Shown here: one piece after another, positions 1 to 9,020 of the stretch
Position numbering within the stretch: the first letter of the stretch is position 1
Layout: each line of letters starts with the position of its first letter
Assembly: GCA_016209705.1 (NCBI GenBank)
Contig: JACQVR010000105.1
Span: forward strand, 1-32,271
Direction: 5' to 3'
DNA: 32,271 nucleotides
Source: Planctomycetota bacterium
GTDB taxonomy: Bacteria > Planctomycetota > MHYJ01 > JACPRB01
The notes under the pieces: generated by a model
What the model was told of the DNA's origin: nothing
The model's database searches: none
Seen by the model: only the letters and a program-made list of their open reading frames with translations
Translations under genes and position numbers: made by a program

Positions 1-491
<491 letters not shown>

Positions 492-511
492 CCGCATTTA
501 TTGGAATCCCA

Positions 512-608
512 TCCCGCCCCTTCTTGAGCTTTTGACCCGATCGCGGCCACGATTCGAGTCGAGAGAGGAAGCGCCTCATGCAGGCGCTGAGCTTGAGAAG
601 GGGCGGGA
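512..608 (+). other. Long stem structure between 23S rRNA and rplC
   Basis: Bases 513-529 (CCCGCCCCTTCTTGAGC) pair fully with 591-607 (GCTTGAGAAGGGGCGGG), counting two G-U pairs. One more pair outside and two inside extend the stem to 512-531/589-608, about 20 bp. A second hairpin, AGCGCC (570-575) with GGCGCT (583-588), stacks on its inner end, and ~38 nt (532-569) remain in the loop. No T-run follows, so it does not look like an intrinsic terminator. It may be a processing signal for the 23S precursor or a structured leader of the L3 mRNA; both are inference. It lacks 5S, tRNA and SRP RNA signatures. Confidence 0.6.
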
Positions 609-678
609 CCATCCTTGTCGCTGGATTGCTTCAGACCTTCCCATCCGTTTTTCGCGCTTTGAATCCGGACCGATCCCT

Positions 679-1422
679 ATGGTGACCCGACTGCTCGGCC
701 GCAAGCTCGGCATGACCCGCATTTTCGACGCCAAGGGCCGTTGCTGGCCCGTGACCGTGCTCGAAGCGGGGCCCTGCACCGTCCTCCAGGTGAAGACGAA
801 GGAGCGCGACGGCTACAACGCGCTCCAAGTCGGCTTCGGAGAGCGCCGCCGAAAGAATGTCTCGCGGGCGGAACTGGGCCACCTGATCCCCCGCCCCGCT
901 GGACAGGCTCCCGAAGAGCGCAAGAAGCAGGTCGACCACGATATCAAGCCGCTCCGGCCTCCCGAATTGGTTCGGGAAATCCCCTGGGACGGCAAGGAAG
1001 AGGTCAAGGTCGGACAGAAGCTCACCGTATCCATCTTCGAGAACCAGAAGAAAGTGGACGTCGTCGGCACCTCCAAAGGACGCGGCTTCATGGGCGTCGT
1101 CCGGCGCCACGGTTTCCACGGGCTTCCGGCCACCCACGGCCAATCGGATCGGGAACGGGCTCCGGGCTCGCTCGGACGCCAGCATTCCATCAGCCAGGGC
1201 GTCTATCCGGGCAAGCGCATGGCGGGCCATTGGGGCCACGAGCAGGTGACCTCCCGGAATTTGGACGTGGTTCGGATTCAACAGGACAAGCATCTGATCT
1301 TCCTTCACGGCGCCGTGCCCGGCCCGACCGGCGGATTGATCCAGATCACCGAGTCCCACTGGACGCCGCCGAAGCCGTCGACCGTGGTGTCCAAGAAGCA
1401 GAAGGCCGCCGCCAAAAGGTAG
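679..1422 (+). CDS. rplC: Large ribosomal subunit protein L3 (uL3)
   Basis: 247 aa. L3 binds domain VI near the 3' end of 23S rRNA early in 50S assembly. The N-terminus MVTRLLGRKLGMTRIFDAKG is the family signature. The core VVGTSKGRGFMGVVRRHGF, then the THGQSDRERAPGSLG loop, PGKRMAGHWGHEQVTSRNLD and GAVPGPTGG, are all L3 hallmarks. It is longer than the usual 205-215 aa because of a charged insert at about residues 55-105 and a basic tail. An open frame runs upstream to 532, but family alignment places the start at the ATG at 679; no clear Shine-Dalgarno precedes it. It stands alone: L4, L23, L2 and S10 are absent and a decayed gene follows. It lies 190 bp after 23S rRNA on the same strand, so co-transcription is plausible. 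Confidence 0.95.
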   Translation: MVTRLLGRKLGMTRIFDAKGRCWPVTVLEAGPCTVLQVKTKERDGYNALQVGFGERRRKNVSRAELGHLIPRPAGQAPEERKKQVDHDIKPLRPPELVREIPWDGKEEVKVGQKLTVSIFENQKKVDVVGTSKGRGFMGVVRRHGFHGLPATHGQSDRERAPGSLGRQHSISQGVYPGKRMAGHWGHEQVTSRNLDVVRIQQDKHLIFLHGAVPGPTGGLIQITESHWTPPKPSTVVSKKQKAAAKR

Positions 1423-1502
1423 AGGGGCGACACGAGGTGGGAATGCGGCGAGTATGGACCCGCGGTTCGCCGCCAGCCGGCGCCGTTCTGACTCGGGACA
1501 CG

Positions 1503-2807
1503 GTGCGCCGCCCTGATTCTCCTCGCCTGGGCCGGGGCGTCCTGCACCTCCAGCTCGATCGCCGGAGTTCCGGGCTTCCGCGTCAATCACGCCGTGCTCA
1601 CCTTCGTTCCGCCCGGCACTCCGGAAGACCGCATCATTCAAGATTACGCCCGCCTGTGCGACGCCCATATCCATCTCATGCATCGCTCGTCGCTGAGCCA
1701 ACGGCGCGGGAACATCCTCTCGGATCTCCGCCGTCTCCGCTCGAGGTTCGTCACCGTCTTCGTTCCCACGGAAATGCTGGATGCGAACTTCGCGTTCGAA
1801 TTCCAGGATCTGGCGGCGTCCCTCGATGCCGACCTGTTCACGGACTTCGCCTACAGCTTCGTTCCCGTCGCGAATGACGCCCTCCTTCAGCGTTGGGTGA
1901 AGTCGCTCAAGATCGCGGATCACCGTCTCGACCGGCGGTTCGTCTCCACCGCCTGATTGGAGCTGGCCACCACCTCGGAAGAAAGCGTGGAGCGCATCGG
2001 CTGGGCGGCCGGACTGCCCCGTAAAGTGATTCTCCAGACGCTGGGAGATCGAGACTGGCTCCGGGGCATGCCGCCGAGCTGAAGCGGGCCGATCTGCTGC
2101 TGGTGACCGGTCCGGGCGGAGTCTCCGGCGTCGAAGGAGGGCTTCAGGTCCGCGACGTCGAGTCGCTCAACTTCGAGGGTCAGATCGTCTTTCTGGGCGT
2201 GCCCTATTCAGGAGCCGTCGGAGCGCGCTTCGAAATGGATGTGGCCGCGCTGGCCGCCGAACCGCTGGGCCTAGTGATGAAGCGGACCTACGACGCCGCC
2301 CGTCTCACCCGCCATCCTCATTACGAGCCCCTGCCCCGGTTCGAGGCAGGACAATTCGTGCCGGCCGGGTTCGAGCGGAATCCGAAGCCCTATGAGGCGC
2401 TTTCACGAATCCTGATCGGCGATCCCTCCCAGACGTTCTTCACGCGCGCCTCCCATGATCTGGTCCGCTTCGATGGCGCGACGCCCGCCGCGGGAGCGGA
2501 CGGCCGCCCAACGACCGTCATCCGGTACCGCGTCGTGGCGCCGGACGCGAAATTGTTTTTCGCCGATGCGATCGGCGAGGGAGATCGCCTCCACATCCGG
2601 CATCCCCTCCCCCCGGGCTCGGAGCAGGTCGCCTGCGACCTCGCCGGAGTGGAGGTGGATGGAAAACAGGTAACGGCCCGCCTGCTGGGCCAGGCGCTCG
2701 AGTCCTGGGAGGAAACGCTGTATCTGCACGCGCTGGTGGGCGCGGACGCCGGCGCGCTGAGCCGGCTGGACCTGACCGTCAGCCTCAGCATTCGACAGAA
2801 AGAATGA
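1503..2807 (+). pseudogene. Decayed gene, possibly a secreted caspase/gingipain-like protein
   Basis: Three collinear pieces read as one protein once damage is repaired. A GTG at 1503 starts MRR; removing one C near 1511 joins it to LILLAWAGASCTSSSIAGVP, a lipoprotein-like signal. That frame runs to a TGA at 1954-1956, stays open after it to a TGA at 2080, and the protein continues in another frame (AAELKRADLLLVTGPGG...) to 2807. The final piece (from about 2073) is long and intact. Phrases such as ADLFTDFAYSFV, LLVTGPGGVSGVEGG and IVFLGVPYSGAV loosely recall caspase-fold/C25-like proteins, but His and Cys are absent where I would expect the catalytic pair (TGPG, GVPYSG). The family guess is weak. 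The damage is either true decay or assembly error. Confidence 0.5.
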
Positions 2808-2828
2808 ATCGAACGGCCGGCGGCGCCG

Positions 2829-3968
2829 TCAGGCGAATCGGCCGATCACGGAATCCGCCAGCAATTTGCCGCGAGGCGTCAGAGCCAGGAATCCCCCTCG
2901 CCAGGCCACCAACCCGAGGTCCATCAACTCCGCCACGATCGGCCCATAGCGCTGTTCGATCGAAACGCCGAACTCCTCCGCGAACGCGGGAGCGAACACT
3001 CCCTCGGCCCGGCGTAAGCCCAGGAAGATGCGCTCCAGCATCCGTTGTTCCACCGTGAGGCGTTCTTCCATGCCGGTAACCGGCTCGCCCCGCTCGATGC
3101 GCTCGATGAAGAGCGGCACATTGGAGATCGCCGCCCAGCGACAAGGCGGCACGTAGGAATGCGCGCCCGGGCCGAAACCCAAGTACGGCCGCCCTTCCCA
3201 ATAGCCCAGATTGTGGCGCGACTCGAACCCAGGCCGCGCGAAATTGGAGATTTCATAGTGACGGTATCCGCTCCGGGACAGGGTTTGGATCGCCGTCTCA
3301 TAAAGCGCCTTTTGCGTTTCGTCGGCGGGCAACTCCAGTCCGTTCTGCCTCCGGCGCTCCAACGGCGTCCCCCGTTCCACCGTCAATCCGTACAACGACA
3401 GATGGGGGACGTCCGCCTTGACCCATCGCTCCAAGGCGAACTTCCACGCCTCGACGTCTTGATTCGGCAGGCCGAAAATGAGGTCCACGCTGATGTTATG
3501 GAACCCGGCGGAGCGCGCCGCGTGGTACGTCTCGAGGGCTTGCCGCCCCGTGTGCGTGCGTCCCAGAAACTCCAGTTCCCGGTCGTCCGTGCTTTGCGCG
3601 CCCAGGCTCAGCCGGTTCACGCCGGCTCCGAGGAAATCGCGGAGTCGACCCAGCCCCAATCCGTCCGGATTCGCTTCCAGAGTCACTTCCACGTTGCCTT
3701 GGGCGACGAAGCGGGTTCGCGCGGCCTCGACGAGCCGGGCGATCTGCGCCGGTTCCAATAGCGATGGTGTCCCGCCGCCGAAGTACAGACTGGTGAACGG
3801 CGGGCGGTCGAACTCCGCGGCGGCCCGTTCCATCTGGCGCTCGACAGCCCCGACGAAACGCTCGTGAAGCGAGCCATCGCTTTCGATGAGGACGAAGGCG
3901 CAGTAGGGGCAGCGTTTGAAGCAAAAGGGAACGTGGATGTAGAGGCCGAACAAAGAGGCAGCAAGCAT
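2829..3968 (-). CDS. hemW: HemW-like radical SAM protein (heme chaperone)
   Basis: 379 aa, the normal length for HemW. The N-terminus LYIHVPFCFKRCPYCAF holds the CxxxCxxC motif that binds the SAM-cleaving [4Fe-4S] cluster. FGGGTPSLL, VTLEANPD and SLGAQS are conserved through the TIM barrel, ISVDLIFGLPNQ follows, and a C-terminal HemN-type winged domain ends with PRGKLLADSVI. HemW is related to HemN, but bacterial HemW inserts heme into respiratory proteins rather than oxidising coproporphyrinogen. That would suit the large cytochrome operon nearby. The start ATG at 3968 lies inside the repeat arm bounding the neighbouring cassette and has no Shine-Dalgarno. The native start may have been replaced, or translation may begin at a TTG a few codons later. 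Confidence 0.92.
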   Translation of the reverse strand: MLAASLFGLYIHVPFCFKRCPYCAFVLIESDGSLHERFVGAVERQMERAAAEFDRPPFTSLYFGGGTPSLLEPAQIARLVEAARTRFVAQGNVEVTLEANPDGLGLGRLRDFLGAGVNRLSLGAQSTDDRELEFLGRTHTGRQALETYHAARSAGFHNISVDLIFGLPNQDVEAWKFALERWVKADVPHLSLYGLTVERGTPLERRRQNGLELPADETQKALYETAIQTLSRSGYRHYEISNFARPGFESRHNLGYWEGRPYLGFGPGAHSYVPPCRWAAISNVPLFIERIERGEPVTGMEERLTVEQRMLERIFLGLRRAEGVFAPAFAEEFGVSIEQRYGPIVAELMDLGLVAWRGGFLALTPRGKLLADSVIGRFA

Positions 3969-3993
3969 CAGGCATCAGGCATCAAGCATTAGG
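3964..3993. repeat. Heptamer repeat arm, left side of four-helix-bundle cassette
   Basis: Tandem copies of a GCATCAG-like 7-mer (AGCATCAG, GCATCAG, GCATCAA, GCATTAG). Bases 3977-3989 (AGGCATCAAGCAT) are an exact inverted copy of 4374-4386, and the match extends to 16 of 17 positions (3977-3993 against 4370-4386). The arm contains the hemW start codon and the stop codon of the four-helix-bundle gene. Confidence 0.85.
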
Positions 3994-4353
3994 AGGTTGA
4001 TCATTCGAAATAGTCAAAATAAGGCGCTTAAGCATCCTGGAAACCGAATCCAAAAGTTTATTCGTTTCCTCGACGCTGCGGGTATATCCCAAATCTTTGC
4101 CCAAAATCAAATAATAGCGCAATTCTTCCACAGATCCTTGGCTCATGTTGTAGAAACGCATCTTGTCCTTAGGCTGCCTCCTTCTGAAACCCTCTGCGAT
4201 ATTCGCGGGTATGGAAACGGCCGCTTTGCGCATCTGCGCGGTCAAGCCGAACAACTCCTGCTTCGGAAAGGCGTGGGTAATTTTATAGGTAGCCAAAGCT
4301 GCCTGATGCGCATACGGCCATACTTCAAGCTGCGTGAAGCTGACGATTCCCAT
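3982..4353 (-). CDS. Four-helix-bundle protein (S23/IVS-encoded type)
   Basis: 123 aa. The family signature is clear: FTQLEVWPYAHQAALATYK at the start, TAQMRKAAVSIPANIAEGF in the second helix, then GSVEELRYYLILGKDLGY and a last helix of leucines and lysines. Members were first seen as proteins encoded by intervening sequences inside 23S rRNA genes. Many now stand alone, and their role is unknown; a basic nucleic-acid-binding scaffold is often suggested. Here it lies between hemW and asnS, bounded by inverted heptamer repeats, and its last codons and stop (PPNA-stop) are repeat-derived. This looks like a small mobile or captured cassette. The start ATG at 4353 has a weak GGGGTAAG upstream. Confidence 0.93.
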   Translation of the reverse strand: MGIVSFTQLEVWPYAHQAALATYKITHAFPKQELFGLTAQMRKAAVSIPANIAEGFRRRQPKDKMRFYNMSQGSVEELRYYLILGKDLGYTRSVEETNKLLDSVSRMLKRLILTISNDQPPNA

Positions 4354-4365
4354 GTTCTTACCCCG

Positions 4366-4388
4366 GCTGCCTGATGCTTGATGCCTCG
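4366..4388. repeat. Heptamer repeat arm, right side of four-helix-bundle cassette
   Basis: TGCCTGATGCTTGATGCCT at 4368-4386 is the inverted counterpart of 3977-3993. It lies between the four-helix-bundle start and the asnS stop codon (4389-4391), so the cassette is enclosed almost exactly by the two arms. Confidence 0.85.
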
Positions 4389-5705
4389 TTACGGATAGAT
4401 CTTATACAGCATCCTCGGAAACGGCACACACTCGCGGATGTGATCACAGCCGGTGATCCACGCCACCGTGCGCTCCACGCCCAGGCCGAAACCGGAATGA
4501 GGCACGGTCCCGTAGCGGCGCAGATCCAAATACCATTCGAACGCCTCGCGAGGAAGCTTGTGCTCCTCCAAGCGCTTTTCGAGAAAGGCCAGATCATGGA
4601 TTCGCTGGCTTCCCCCGATCAGCTCGCCGTATCCCTCCGGGGCCAGGAGGTCGCAGGCCAGCGCATATCGTGGATCCTTCGGGTCCGGCTGCATGTAGAA
4701 CGCTTTCACGGCCGCCGGGAAACGGTGAACCAGCGCGGGCCTGTCGAAGCCTTTCATCAACGCTTCCTCGTGCGGAGCGCCGAAATCCTCGCCCCACGGG
4801 ATTTCCACCCCCTCCTTCCGGATGCGCTCGAGGGCCTCTTCATAATGGAGGCGTGGAAACGGAGGCTGCACCCTCTCCAAAGGCGCCAGGTCCCGTTCCA
4901 AGACCTTGAGGTCTTCCGCGCGCCGCTCGAGAACCTGCCGCACGAGGTGGGTGACGAATTCTTCCATCAATTCCATTAAACCGTCGAGCTCCAGAAACGC
5001 CACCTCGGGCTCGACCATCCAGAACTCGGTCAAATGCTTGCGCGTCTTCGATTTTTCCGCGCGGAAGGTGGGTCCGAAGCAATATACCTTTCCCAACGCC
5101 ATGGCCGCCGCTTCGGCGTAAAGCTGACCGCTCTGGGTGAGATATGCCTGCTCATCGAAGTACTGGACTCCGAAGAGCGTCGACGTCCCCTCGCAGGCCG
5201 CCGGCGTCAGGATCGGCGAATCGACGAGAACGAATCCTCGAGAATCGAAGAAGTCCCGAATGGCGCGGATCACCTCGCTTCGCACGCGCAGCAAGGCGGC
5301 CTGCTTCTTGGAGCGAAGCCAGAGATGCCGGTTCTTCATGAGAAAGCCCACGTCCGGCACAACGTCCTGAATTTGAATGGGGTAATCCGCCTGAGCTTCG
5401 CCCACGACGTCCAGGCTTCGCAACGCCAGTTCCACGCCTCCCGGCGACCGTTCGTCGGCGCGGACCAAGCCGGTCGCGATCAGAGAAGACTCCTGCGGAA
5501 GCCTCGCGCAAAGCGCGAACGACGCTTCCCCCATTTCGGACTTGACGGCCACCGCCTGCACGTGGGCGGTGCCGTCGCGCAGGATCAGAAAGGCGATCTT
5601 GCCCTTTGCGCGGCGATTGTACAGCCAACCTTTGACAGTCACTTCGTGGCCGACGTGCTTCTTGAGGTCCGCGACGGCGACATGCGGTGCATTCATATTG
5701 GTCAA
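4389..5705 (-). CDS. asnS: Asparaginyl-tRNA synthetase
   Basis: 438 aa, typical of bacterial AsnRS. It charges tRNA-Asn with asparagine in the cytoplasm. The N-terminal OB fold (about residues 20-110) binds the anticodon (VTVKGWLYNRRAKGKIAFL). The class II core follows, with motif 2 around FRAEKSKTRKHLTEFWMVEP and motif 3 GFGLGVERTVAWITG. The C-terminal IRECVPFPRMLYKIYP fits AsnRS. AspRS is unlikely because the bacterial AspRS insertion domain is missing. The start ATG at 5705 has a second ATG three codons later (MNAP) that could also serve. A direct AsnRS means the cell does not depend solely on transamidation for Asn-tRNA. Confidence 0.95.
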   Translation of the reverse strand: MTNMNAPHVAVADLKKHVGHEVTVKGWLYNRRAKGKIAFLILRDGTAHVQAVAVKSEMGEASFALCARLPQESSLIATGLVRADERSPGGVELALRSLDVVGEAQADYPIQIQDVVPDVGFLMKNRHLWLRSKKQAALLRVRSEVIRAIRDFFDSRGFVLVDSPILTPAACEGTSTLFGVQYFDEQAYLTQSGQLYAEAAAMALGKVYCFGPTFRAEKSKTRKHLTEFWMVEPEVAFLELDGLMELMEEFVTHLVRQVLERRAEDLKVLERDLAPLERVQPPFPRLHYEEALERIRKEGVEIPWGEDFGAPHEEALMKGFDRPALVHRFPAAVKAFYMQPDPKDPRYALACDLLAPEGYGELIGGSQRIHDLAFLEKRLEEHKLPREAFEWYLDLRRYGTVPHSGFGLGVERTVAWITGCDHIRECVPFPRMLYKIYP

Positions 5706-5762
5706 GATTCTGACATGGCGGCAAGCCGCGAGTCTAGTGGGAGATGAGGAAATGCGGGCCTA

Positions 5763-5825
5763 CAGGCTTCGGCGAGCCTCGCCGTAGCCCCGCCCATTTT
5801 TCCGAAAATCCTAAATGGGCGGGGC
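5763..5825 (+). repeat. Dispersed palindromic element, copy A
   Basis: GGCTTCGGCGAGCCTCGCCG, itself nearly palindromic, is followed by GCCCCGCCCATTT (5787-5799) and its inverse AAATGGGCGGGGC (5813-5825), enclosing a short AT-richer loop. A second copy lies inverted inside sco at 10955-11025 with the same two modules (GGCTTCGGCAAGACCACGCC, then GCAGCCCCGCCCAT). Two copies sharing both modules suggest one dispersed element rather than chance palindromes. Confidence 0.75.
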
Positions 5826-5972
5826 AGAGGCGGGACACGAAGACACCAAAGGGATGGACCGGCGGATTCCTACCCCCCAGCCGTCCATCCGGACGCAACG
5901 CCGTCGTTGCGGCCGGACGGACAGACGATGGCAGCGCCGCCGCAAGGCGGTCTGGGAGCCGTTTCGGCGGCG

Positions 5973-6008
5973 CGCGTTCGTCCGCGATGCGGCGGGCGGA
6001 CGAACGCG
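5973..6008. repeat. Perfect 13-bp hairpin
   Basis: CGCGTTCGTCCGC at 5973-5985 pairs exactly with GCGGACGAACGCG at 5996-6008, around a 10-nt loop. No T-run follows on either strand, so it is not a standard intrinsic terminator, although it could stop or stabilise transcripts leaving the cox operon. Confidence 0.7.
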
Positions 6009-6240
6009 GAATCCGCCGGCCCAGAACTATCTATTCCCAGTCGCTTCGTGGTGGTGAATAACGTCTCGGATGTACGCAATAACCGGAAGAGCCATATTTT
6101 CGTGGGGGGGGAACGACTTCCCTGCCTTGTCCCATCTCCAGATCTCCTCAAATCTCCCTATCCCCTTGAGTTTTCTCCGTGCCTCCGTGTCTCGTGGCTG
6201 CCCTCTTTCTCCGTGAACTCCGGCCCCTCGGTGTTCTCCC

Positions 6241-6552
6241 CTACCATTCCGGAGGCGGCAGCCAGCCGCGCGTCAGAGGATCGTACAGGCTGAGCGTGAT
6301 CAGAATCGCCAGCCAGAAGAAGCCCGCGCCCGCGAAGAGCCAGATCAGTCGGCCGGCGCTGCGCGCGTGCATGAAGTACACGATGACCGCGAGCGCCTTC
6401 GTTCCGGCGATGGCCAGCGCGATCGCCAGGTTGAACCGCCCGAGATCGAATCGCGCGGCCGCCACGGTCAAGCCGGTCAGGGCGAGGAGCACCGCGTAGA
6501 CGCTCACATAGACTTTGGGAGGGGTTCCCTTCCTCACATGAGGAGTCGTCAT
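6241..6552 (-). CDS. coxD: Cytochrome c oxidase subunit IV-like membrane protein
   Basis: 103 aa, with three membrane helices (about residues 12-32, 41-60 and 70-92). The phrases VYVSVYAVLLALTGLTVAAA, ALAVIVYFMHARSAGRLIW and FFWLAILITLSLYDPLTRG match the prokaryotic COX4/CyoD-like family of caa3 oxidases, a small subunit thought to help assembly. An open frame continues upstream to 6663, but the sensible start is the ATG at 6552 (MTTPHVRKGTPPKVY). It is the last gene of the respiratory operon, 123 bp downstream of coxC, with a 12-bp hairpin in the gap. Confidence 0.85.
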   Translation of the reverse strand: MTTPHVRKGTPPKVYVSVYAVLLALTGLTVAAARFDLGRFNLAIALAIAGTKALAVIVYFMHARSAGRLIWLFAGAGFFWLAILITLSLYDPLTRGWLPPPEW

Positions 6553-6639
6553 TCTCAGTCTGCCCTTCGCTGACGGTCGGGTGAAGTCGTCGAACGCCTT
6601 TCGTCCCAAAGTATTCCACCGATACCGCCGGTTTCGGCT

Positions 6640-6680
6640 ATTAGAAATCGCGACATCTCGCAATCCGAGCGATTTCTAAT
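6640..6680 (-). repeat. 12-bp hairpin overlapping the coxC stop codon
   Basis: ATTAGAAATCGC (6640-6651) and GCGATTTCTAAT (6669-6680) are perfect inverted repeats around a 17-nt loop. The right arm contains the coxC stop codon (6676-6678). There is no trailing T-run. It may shield the coxC mRNA 3' end or attenuate entry into coxD. Confidence 0.7.
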
Positions 6681-7304
6681 GGGCCCCCATCAAATAGAGC
6701 ATTGGAAAGAGAAAGATCCACACGATGTCGACGAAATGCCAATAGAGCCCGGCGTTCTCGACGAGCGCGTGGCGCTCGGGAGAGAACACCCCTCGTCGCG
6801 CCATTTCCCAAAGCGTCACGAGGACGCAGATACCGATTACCATGTGGAGGGCGTGCACCCCCGTCATGACGAAGTAAAAACCGAGAAAGAGGCGAGTTTC
6901 CTGCGCCCACGGACCTTCGACCGCGAAGTCGAATCCGGGAACGAGGTGCTCGGCCGCCTTGTGCGCGTATTCCCAGAATTTCACGGCCACGAAGAGCGCG
7001 CCCAGCAGCGACGTCGCCGCCAGGAAAAGCTGGAGGTCCCGGCGCCGCCCGAGCCGCGCCGCGCGCACCGCCAACGCCATCATCAGGCTGCTCGTGATCA
7101 ACACCGCGGTGTTCCCCGCCCCCACCCGCCAGTCCAGAAGGTTCGCCGCGCGCGCGAACGCGTCATAATGCGTCGAACGGTAAAAAGCGAACGCTGCGAA
7201 GAGTCCCCCGAAGAAGAGGATCTCCGTCACGAGAAATACCCACATTCCCAACGCGGCCGCCTCGCGTTGCTGGCCGAGGTCCTCGAAGTGATGCGCGGGA
7301 GTCG

Positions 7305-7308
<4 letters not shown>
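6676..7308 (-). CDS. coxC: Cytochrome c oxidase subunit III
   Basis: 210 aa with five predicted helices, the short bacterial caa3-type subunit III. Recognisable parts are [20 protein letters not shown], the [20 protein letters not shown] segment with the subunit III HALHM motif, and [16 protein letters not shown] at the C-terminus. It stabilises subunit I during turnover. An open frame extends upstream to 7422 inside coxA, but the start is best placed at the GTG at 7308. It has a strong GGAGGAG a few bases upstream and overlaps the coxA stop as GTGA, indicating translational coupling. Confidence 0.93.
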
Positions 7309-8900
<1,592 letters not shown>

Positions 8901-8925
8901 GCGGTTCTCCCAAAGAAGCACGAAG

Positions 8926-9020
8926 CCAGGAGCCAGAAGAGAATGAAGAATTCAGAATATCAGAATAAATGTGCGCGAAGCGCGGTCCGTATTCATTCTG
9001 GTTTCTGGCTCCTGAATTCG
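8926..9020. repeat. Inverted repeat island between coxB and coxA
   Basis: CAGGAGCCAGAAGAGAATGAA (8927-8947, written here as one arm) faces TTCATTCTGG with TTTCTGGCTCCTG (8992-9014). The arms match except for a small gap. AGAATTCAGAATATCAGAAT-like words fill the middle. The right arm encodes the last residues of CoxB (KPEFRSQKPE) and its stop codon, so coding and repeat sequence overlap. Confidence 0.75.

Larger units (their letters stand above)
5706..6240. other. Non-coding island with hairpins and repeat arms
   Basis: About 535 bp between asnS and coxD with no convincing gene. It holds a dispersed palindromic element (5763-5825), a segment with an inverted CGCAACG/CGTTGCG pair near 5894-5910, a perfect 13-bp hairpin (5973-6008), and facing short-repeat arms. 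The arms are GACACGAAGACACCAAAG near 5835 and CTCCGTGCCTCCGTGTCTC near 6174. A run CATCTCCAGATCTCC begins near 6133, and a G8 tract occurs near 6103. It resembles the island inside sco. Confidence 0.7.

Noticed and set aside
532..678. 49-residue N-terminal extension of L3
   Set aside because: It overlaps the stem structure, has no L3 similarity, and family alignment begins exactly at the ATG at 679.
631..1923. 430-aa antisense reading frame opposite rplC
   Set aside because: It is a GC-driven shadow of rplC with no domain; the same applies to long antisense frames opposite coxA (7416-9116), actB (17214-18632) and PFOR (27563-29611).
1954..1956. TGA read as selenocysteine or tryptophan
   Set aside because: Two frameshifts hit the same gene, other genes here end normally at TGA, and no SECIS-like stem was seen.
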